Positions 42,340 to 46,873 of a stretch of 46,873 nt of DNA are shown one piece after another; position 1 is the stretch's first letter; each line of letters opens with the position of its first letter. The position numbers and the translations under genes are program-made. The notes under the pieces are model-generated. The model saw only the letters and a program-made list of their open reading frames with translations, did not search any database and was not told the DNA's origin. The DNA is taken from the NCBI GenBank assembly GCA_902524385.1, contig CABZCZ010000012.1, forward strand, positions 1 through 46,873, read 5' to 3'. Origin of the DNA: an uncultured Alphaproteobacteria bacterium (lineage in GTDB: Bacteria; Pseudomonadota; Alphaproteobacteria; HIMB59; GCA-002718135).

Positions 42340-43137
42340 ATGCTCAGTAAAGAAAATTTATTAGAAATTGTAAATATTTCTATAGACGCAGGTGAAGTAA
42401 TTTTACATTATTATAATAAAAATGTTGATTTCATTTATAAAGCTGATGAATCTCCTTTAACAAAAGCAGATCTAGCTTCACACAAAATAATTACCGACTC
42501 GATTAAAAAAATTACACCAGATATTCCAATATTAAGTGAAGAAGAATTTATTGATTGGAAAATAAGAAAAAAATGGAAAAAATATTGGTTAATCGATCCT
42601 CTTGATGGGACTAAAGAATTTATTAAAAAGAATGATGAATTTACAGTTAATATAGCATTAATTGAAAATAATAGACCAACATTAGGTGTAATTTACTCAC
42701 CAGTCTTAAATGAATTATTTTTTTCAATTAAGAACTCTGGATCATATAAAATATTAACTAAAAAAAAGTTAAATACACTTAATGAAGCAACAAGAATTTC
42801 AATTAATAAGAAAAAATCAAATAAAGTTAAGATTGTTAGAAGTAGATCGCACTCAAATCCTGAAATTGAAAAATGGGTTAAAAAAAATTTTAATGAATTT
42901 GATATTTTACAAAAAGGAAGTTCTTTAAAGTTTTGTTTAATTGCTGAAGGATCTGCTGATATTTATCCTAGATTTGGACCAACTTCTGAATGGGATATAG
43001 CAGCGGGACATATAATACTTGAAGAAGCTGGTGGAAAACTTAAAAGCATCGATAATAAAGAGATTTTATATAATGAAAAAGAAAATATTCTTAACTTCGA
43101 TTTTTTTGCTTACAGCAATATTGAATTTGTAATTTAA
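42340..43137 (+). CDS. cysQ: 3'(2'),5'-bisphosphate nucleotidase CysQ
   Basis: 265 residues of the inositol monophosphatase fold. It removes the 3' phosphate of PAP, the by-product of PAPS use. Metal-site motifs: DESPLTKADLASHK (about 36-49), LSEEE (about 65-69), WLIDPLDGTKEF (about 84-95) and EWDIAAGHIILEEAGG (about 219-234). Its TAA directly abuts the cysD ATG, so cysQ-cysD-cysNC form one operon. Confidence 0.94.
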   Translation: MLSKENLLEIVNISIDAGEVILHYYNKNVDFIYKADESPLTKADLASHKIITDSIKKITPDIPILSEEEFIDWKIRKKWKKYWLIDPLDGTKEFIKKNDEFTVNIALIENNRPTLGVIYSPVLNELFFSIKNSGSYKILTKKKLNTLNEATRISINKKKSNKVKIVRSRSHSNPEIEKWVKKNFNEFDILQKGSSLKFCLIAEGSADIYPRFGPTSEWDIAAGHIILEEAGGKLKSIDNKEILYNEKENILNFDFFAYSNIEFVI

Positions 43138-44037
43138 ATGACTTTTAATCATCTAAAAAAACTTGAATCTGAGAGCATTTATATAATTAGAGAAGTTGTG
43201 GCTGAATTTAAAAACCCAGTCATGCTTTATTCAATTGGAAAAGATTCTTCTGTTATGTTGCATTTAGCAATTAAAGCTTTTGCTCCAAATAAAATCCCTT
43301 TTAAACTTTTACATGTAGATACAACTTGGAAATTTAAAGAAATGATAAAGTTTAGGGATCAAATTACTAAAGAGCACAACTTAGATTTAATAGTGCATAT
43401 AAATCAAGAAGGAGTGAATTATAAGGTTGGGCCAATAACTCATGGCTCTAAAACACATACTGATATTATGAAGACCCAATCATTAAAACAAGCATTAAAT
43501 AAATATAAATTCGACGCTGCATTTGGAGGAGCAAGACGAGATGAAGAGAAATCTAGAGCAAAGGAAAGAATTTTTTCTTTTAGAGATACAAATCATCGAT
43601 GGGATCCCAAAAATCAAAAACCTGAATTATGGAATTTATTTAATACAAAAATATCAAATAATGAAAGTGTAAGAATATTTCCATTATCAAATTGGACAGA
43701 AGTCGATGTGTGGCAATATATATATCAAGAAAATATTCCCATTGTCCCCTTATATTTTGCAGCAAAAAGACCTGTAATAAATAGAGAAGATATGTTGATA
43801 ATGGTAGATGATAATAGATTAGAAATAAAAAAAGATGAGAAGATAGAAGAAAAATTAATTAGATTTAGAACTCTTGGTTGTTATCCTCTAACTGCAGCAG
43901 TAGAATCTAAAGCATCAAATATTGAGGAAATAATTATTGAACTATTAGAGTCAAAGCATTCAGAGAGACAGGGAAGACTAATAGATTCAGATCAAATTGG
44001 ATCAATGGAAATAAAAAAACAAGATGGTTATTTCTAA
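43138..44037 (+). CDS. cysD: Sulfate adenylyltransferase subunit 2
   Basis: 299 residues, PP-loop ATP pyrophosphatase subunit of ATP sulfurylase, which makes APS from sulfate and ATP. Seen: [20 protein letters not shown] (about 30-49, PP-loop), [14 protein letters not shown] (about 59-72), [22 protein letters not shown] (about 129-150) and [20 protein letters not shown]. The length is typical. It overlaps cysNC by one base. Confidence 0.96.
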   Translation: MTFNHLKKLESESIYIIREVVAEFKNPVMLYSIGKDSSVMLHLAIKAFAPNKIPFKLLHVDTTWKFKEMIKFRDQITKEHNLDLIVHINQEGVNYKVGPITHGSKTHTDIMKTQSLKQALNKYKFDAAFGGARRDEEKSRAKERIFSFRDTNHRWDPKNQKPELWNLFNTKISNNESVRIFPLSNWTEVDVWQYIYQENIPIVPLYFAAKRPVINREDMLIMVDDNRLEIKKDEKIEEKLIRFRTLGCYPLTAAVESKASNIEEIIIELLESKHSERQGRLIDSDQIGSMEIKKQDGYF

Positions 44038-45908
44038 TGGATTTAAAAAAATTTTTTATTAATCAAAATTCCAAAAAACAACTTAAAATCTTAACTTGTG
44101 GTTCTGTAGATGATGGAAAATCAACTTTAATTGGAAGACTTCTATTTGATTCTAAAAGTATTTATAGTGATCAGATTTCACAGACCAAATTTGAAAGTGA
44201 GAAATATGGTACTCAAGGTAAGGAAATAGATCTTGCATTACTAATAGATGGGTTACAAGCTGAAAGAGAACAAGGCATAACAATCGATGTAGCTTATAGG
44301 TATTTTGAAACAGAAAAATGTAAATTTATAATTGCAGATACACCGGGTCATCAAGAATATACTAGAAATATGGCTACTGGTGCATCAAATTCAGACATTG
44401 GTATTGTTTTAATTGATGCAACTAAAGGCATATTAGATCAAACTAAGCGACATACTTTTATTTTATCACTGTTAGGGGTAAATCACATTGTAATAGCTGT
44501 AAACAAAATGGATATTTTGAATTATGACAAAATAAATTTTGATAATATTGTTCAATCATTCGAAAAACTATCTAAAAATTTTAATTTTTTATCTAAAAAA
44601 TATATTCCAATGTCAGCGCTTATTGGTGACAATGTTTTTTCAAAATCAAAAAAAATGCCGTGGTATTCTGATGAAACATTAATTAGTACATTGGAAAGTT
44701 TCGATATTGATAAATCTTCTATAGATGAAGAATTTTCAATGCCTATTCAATGGGTTAACCGATCAGGTTCAGATTTTAGAGGATATAGTGGAACAATCTC
44801 TTCAGGAAAAATTAATATTAATGATGAAATCATAGTAGTATCATCAGGACAGAAAGCGAGGGTTGGTAAAATATTAACTCCCGATGGAAATGCAGATTTT
44901 ACATATGAAAATCAAGCAGTAACTATCTCTCTAGATAAAGAGATAGACATTTCTAGAGGGGATTTAATTACTACTGATTTAGATAAAATTAAAATAGCAG
45001 ATCAATTTTCAGCATATATTATATGGATGCATAAAGATAACATGTTGCCTGAAAGAAATTATATATTCAGATTTATTAATTCATACATAAACGGTAAAAT
45101 TACTAATCTTGAATACAAAATAAACATCAACTCTTATGAAAAAATTGCAGCAAAATCTCTAGAGTTAAATGATATTGCATATTGTAAAATTGCATTGAGT
45201 AAAGCAACTTTTTTTAAATCTTATACTCAGAATAATCAGCTTGGAAGTTTTGTAATAATTGATCAATTTAATAATCTTACAGTTGGAGCTGGAATGATTG
45301 ATTTTGAGCTAAGAAGATCAAATAACATTATATGGCATGATATGACAATAGATAAGAAGAAAAGATCTAAATTGAACTCCCAAAAACCCTGTGCTTTATG
45401 GTTCACAGGACTTTCTGGCTCAGGTAAATCAACTATTGCAAATATTTTAGAACAAAAATTACATCAACTTACTAAAAGAACATACTTATTGGATGGAGAT
45501 AATATTAGGCATGGATTAAATAAAGACTTAGGATTTACCGATGTTGACAGAGTAGAAAATATTCGAAGAGTTGCTGAAGTATCAAAATTAATGACTGACG
45601 CAGGATTAATAACACTAATTTCTTTCATTTCACCTTTTAAATCTGAGAGAAAAATGGCTAGAGATTTATTTTACGATAATGAATTTATAGAAATTTTTGT
45701 TGATACACCTATAGAAGAATGTGAAAAAAGAGACCCTAAAGGATTATATAAAAAAGCAAGATCAGGAAAACTAAAAAATTTTACAGGAATTGACTCTGAT
45801 TACGAAATACCTTTATCACCGGAAATAAAATTAAAAACAGTTTCAAAAAATCCTGAAGAATTAGCTGATGAAATTTTAAATTATATGAAAAAAAATAATA
45901 TTATTTAA
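44037..45908 (+). CDS. cysNC: Fused sulfate adenylyltransferase GTPase subunit and APS kinase
   Basis: 623 residues. The N-terminal CysN GTPase (about 1-430) shows [14 protein letters not shown] (22-35), [13 protein letters not shown] (about 76-88), [11 protein letters not shown] (about 101-111) and NKMD (about 157-160). The C-terminal CysC kinase (about 435-623) shows [16 protein letters not shown] (P-loop, about 456-471), [17 protein letters not shown] and [24 protein letters not shown]. It hydrolyses GTP to drive APS formation and phosphorylates APS to PAPS. No PAPS reductase (cysH) is in view, so PAPS could serve sulfotransferases or a reductase elsewhere. It overlaps the convergent HisD-like gene by four bases. 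Confidence 0.96.
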   Translation: MDLKKFFINQNSKKQLKILTCGSVDDGKSTLIGRLLFDSKSIYSDQISQTKFESEKYGTQGKEIDLALLIDGLQAEREQGITIDVAYRYFETEKCKFIIADTPGHQEYTRNMATGASNSDIGIVLIDATKGILDQTKRHTFILSLLGVNHIVIAVNKMDILNYDKINFDNIVQSFEKLSKNFNFLSKKYIPMSALIGDNVFSKSKKMPWYSDETLISTLESFDIDKSSIDEEFSMPIQWVNRSGSDFRGYSGTISSGKININDEIIVVSSGQKARVGKILTPDGNADFTYENQAVTISLDKEIDISRGDLITTDLDKIKIADQFSAYIIWMHKDNMLPERNYIFRFINSYINGKITNLEYKININSYEKIAAKSLELNDIAYCKIALSKATFFKSYTQNNQLGSFVIIDQFNNLTVGAGMIDFELRRSNNIIWHDMTIDKKKRSKLNSQKPCALWFTGLSGSGKSTIANILEQKLHQLTKRTYLLDGDNIRHGLNKDLGFTDVDRVENIRRVAEVSKLMTDAGLITLISFISPFKSERKMARDLFYDNEFIEIFVDTPIEECEKRDPKGLYKKARSGKLKNFTGIDSDYEIPLSPEIKLKTVSKNPEELADEILNYMKKNNII

Positions 45909-46873
45909 TTTTTAATTTTTGCAGCAGGTTTGCCGTATTCTACATTTAAACCACCATATCTTCTCACTCTAACATTGCATTGTTCAGTGTGACCAATAAA
46001 TCCTTCAAGGTGCGAAAGCCTAGATCCATATTCTCCAATAAGTGTAGCTGCTTCATCTGTCATAATTTTTTGATATGTGTGAGTTTTAATAAACTTACCA
46101 ACCCATAAACCACCAGTGTATCTTCCAGCTTTTTTTGTAGGAAGAGTGTGGTTGGTGCCAATTACTTTGTCACCATTAGCAACATTAGTTCTAGCACCTA
46201 AAAATAGAGCTCCATAAGATGTCATATTTTCTAAAAACCAATCGTCTTTTTTTGTCATCACTTGTACGTGCTCTGATGCTATTTCATTTGCTTTAGATAA
46301 TATCTCCTCATAGGTATCACATAAAATAATTTCCCCATAATCTTTCCAGCTTATACTCGCTGTTTCTTTGGTAGGTAAAATTTCTAAAATTCTATCAATC
46401 TCTTTAAATGTATCTTCTGCAAGTTTTCTTGAGTTTGTTATCATAACAGCAGGAGAATTATATCCATGTTCAGCTTGTCCTAATAGATCAGTTGCACATA
46501 TTTCACCATCAACAGTTTCATCAGCAATAACCATTGTTTCAGTTGGACCAGCAAATAAATCTATACCAACCCTACCATACAATTGTCTTTTTGCTTCAGC
46601 AACAAATGCATTTCCAGGTCCAACAAGCATATCAACTGGTTTAATAGTTTCTGTACCAATAGCCATTGCGCCGACTCCTTGCATTCCTCCTAAAACATAA
46701 ATTTCGTGAGCACCACCCATTTTCATTGCTGTTACAACAGCTGGATTTGGTTTACCTTTAAAAGGTGGAGTAGTGGCTACAATTCTTGGTACCCCAGCAA
46801 CAGAGGCAGTAACAACTGACATATGTGCAGAAGCTACCATAGGAAATTTACCAGCAGGTACATAACAACCAAC
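45905..46873 (-). CDS. HisD-family dehydrogenase, sulfopropanediol dehydrogenase (HpsN)-like, partial
   Basis: The frame stays open through the window edge: 322 residues are present and the N-terminal part (roughly 100 residues) is missing, the first in-frame Met at 46840 being internal, since [11 protein letters not shown] lies before it. Seen: [48 protein letters not shown] and [11 protein letters not shown], which match zinc-dependent HisD. The sequence [50 protein letters not shown] and the C-terminal [14 protein letters not shown] are closer to HpsN, which oxidises 2,3-dihydroxypropane-1-sulfonate to sulfolactate, than to biosynthetic HisD with its HxLPT and shorter end. No his genes flank it. 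Confidence 0.85.
   Translation of the reverse strand, partial: VGCYVPAGKFPMVASAHMSVVTASVAGVPRIVATTPPFKGKPNPAVVTAMKMGGAHEIYVLGGMQGVGAMAIGTETIKPVDMLVGPGNAFVAEAKRQLYGRVGIDLFAGPTETMVIADETVDGEICATDLLGQAEHGYNSPAVMITNSRKLAEDTFKEIDRILEILPTKETASISWKDYGEIILCDTYEEILSKANEIASEHVQVMTKKDDWFLENMTSYGALFLGARTNVANGDKVIGTNHTLPTKKAGRYTGGLWVGKFIKTHTYQKIMTDEAATLIGEYGSRLSHLEGFIGHTEQCNVRVRRYGGLNVEYGKPAAKIKN

Overview
The window is about 46.9 kb of AT-rich (roughly 30% GC by eye), very densely packed bacterial chromosome. Almost all genes are on chromosome-type operons with 1-25 base overlaps, there is no tRNA, rRNA, insertion sequence, integrase or CRISPR array, and no gap over 300 bases without a gene (the longest is about 200 bases at 32493-32693). 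The gene content (petABC with petP/petR-type regulators, COQ9-like and UbiK-like factors, lgt-midA-pgeF, uvrC-pgsA-moaD-moaE, YbjN-proC) is alphaproteobacterial. Together with the low GC and streamlining it suggests a marine SAR11-like lineage (for example HIMB59/AEGEAN-169 type); the exact clade is an inference.

Region by region. 1-1.5 kb: a PNPOx-like flavoprotein and a short CCA-adding enzyme. 1.5-7.1 kb: a zinc-homeostasis cluster. znuC-znuB-zur run leftward and znuA runs rightward from a shared 77-base region holding a near-perfect Zur palindrome. ZnuA carries a His/Asp tract made by a 36-bp tandem repeat. It is followed by a COG0523 GTPase, a WD40 protein translationally coupled to it, a small CxxxxCPP protein interrupted by an in-frame TGA, and, on the other strand, a 27-residue peptide with nine cysteines that looks like a minimal metallothionein. 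7.1-8.4 kb: pirin and trmL. 8.5-11 kb: the cytochrome bc1 operon petABC, with an unusual PNWY Qo motif. 11-17 kb: leftward housekeeping genes lgt, midA, pgeF, prs, rplY, pth, ychF. 17-19.6 kb: ubiK-like, ybjN-like, proC, COQ9-like, csaA-like genes. 19.6-23 kb: a PetP-like MarR regulator, OmpR-type regulator and sensor kinase, divergent from ilvE. 23-26 kb: uvrC-pgsA-moaD-moaE.

26-46.9 kb is more metabolic. It holds sulfoacetaldehyde acetyltransferase (xsc), a Ca2+/Na+ antiporter, a ribose-type ABC transporter divergent from a hyuA-hyuB-GAF-M24 peptidase-enolase superfamily cluster, and a convergent putA. I read the transporter-to-putA block as a catabolic island for an N-containing cyclic or proline-like compound, with carbon and nitrogen ending at glutamate; the substrate is not visible in the sequence. 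The window closes with cysQ-cysD-cysNC (sulfate activation to PAPS) and, convergent to it and cut by the window edge, a HisD-family dehydrogenase closest to sulfopropanediol dehydrogenase HpsN. Xsc and the HpsN-like enzyme both point to use of organosulfonates.

The best candidates for something undescribed are the Cys-rich peptide and the GTPase-WD40-small protein module in the zinc cluster, and the hydantoinase/enolase island.
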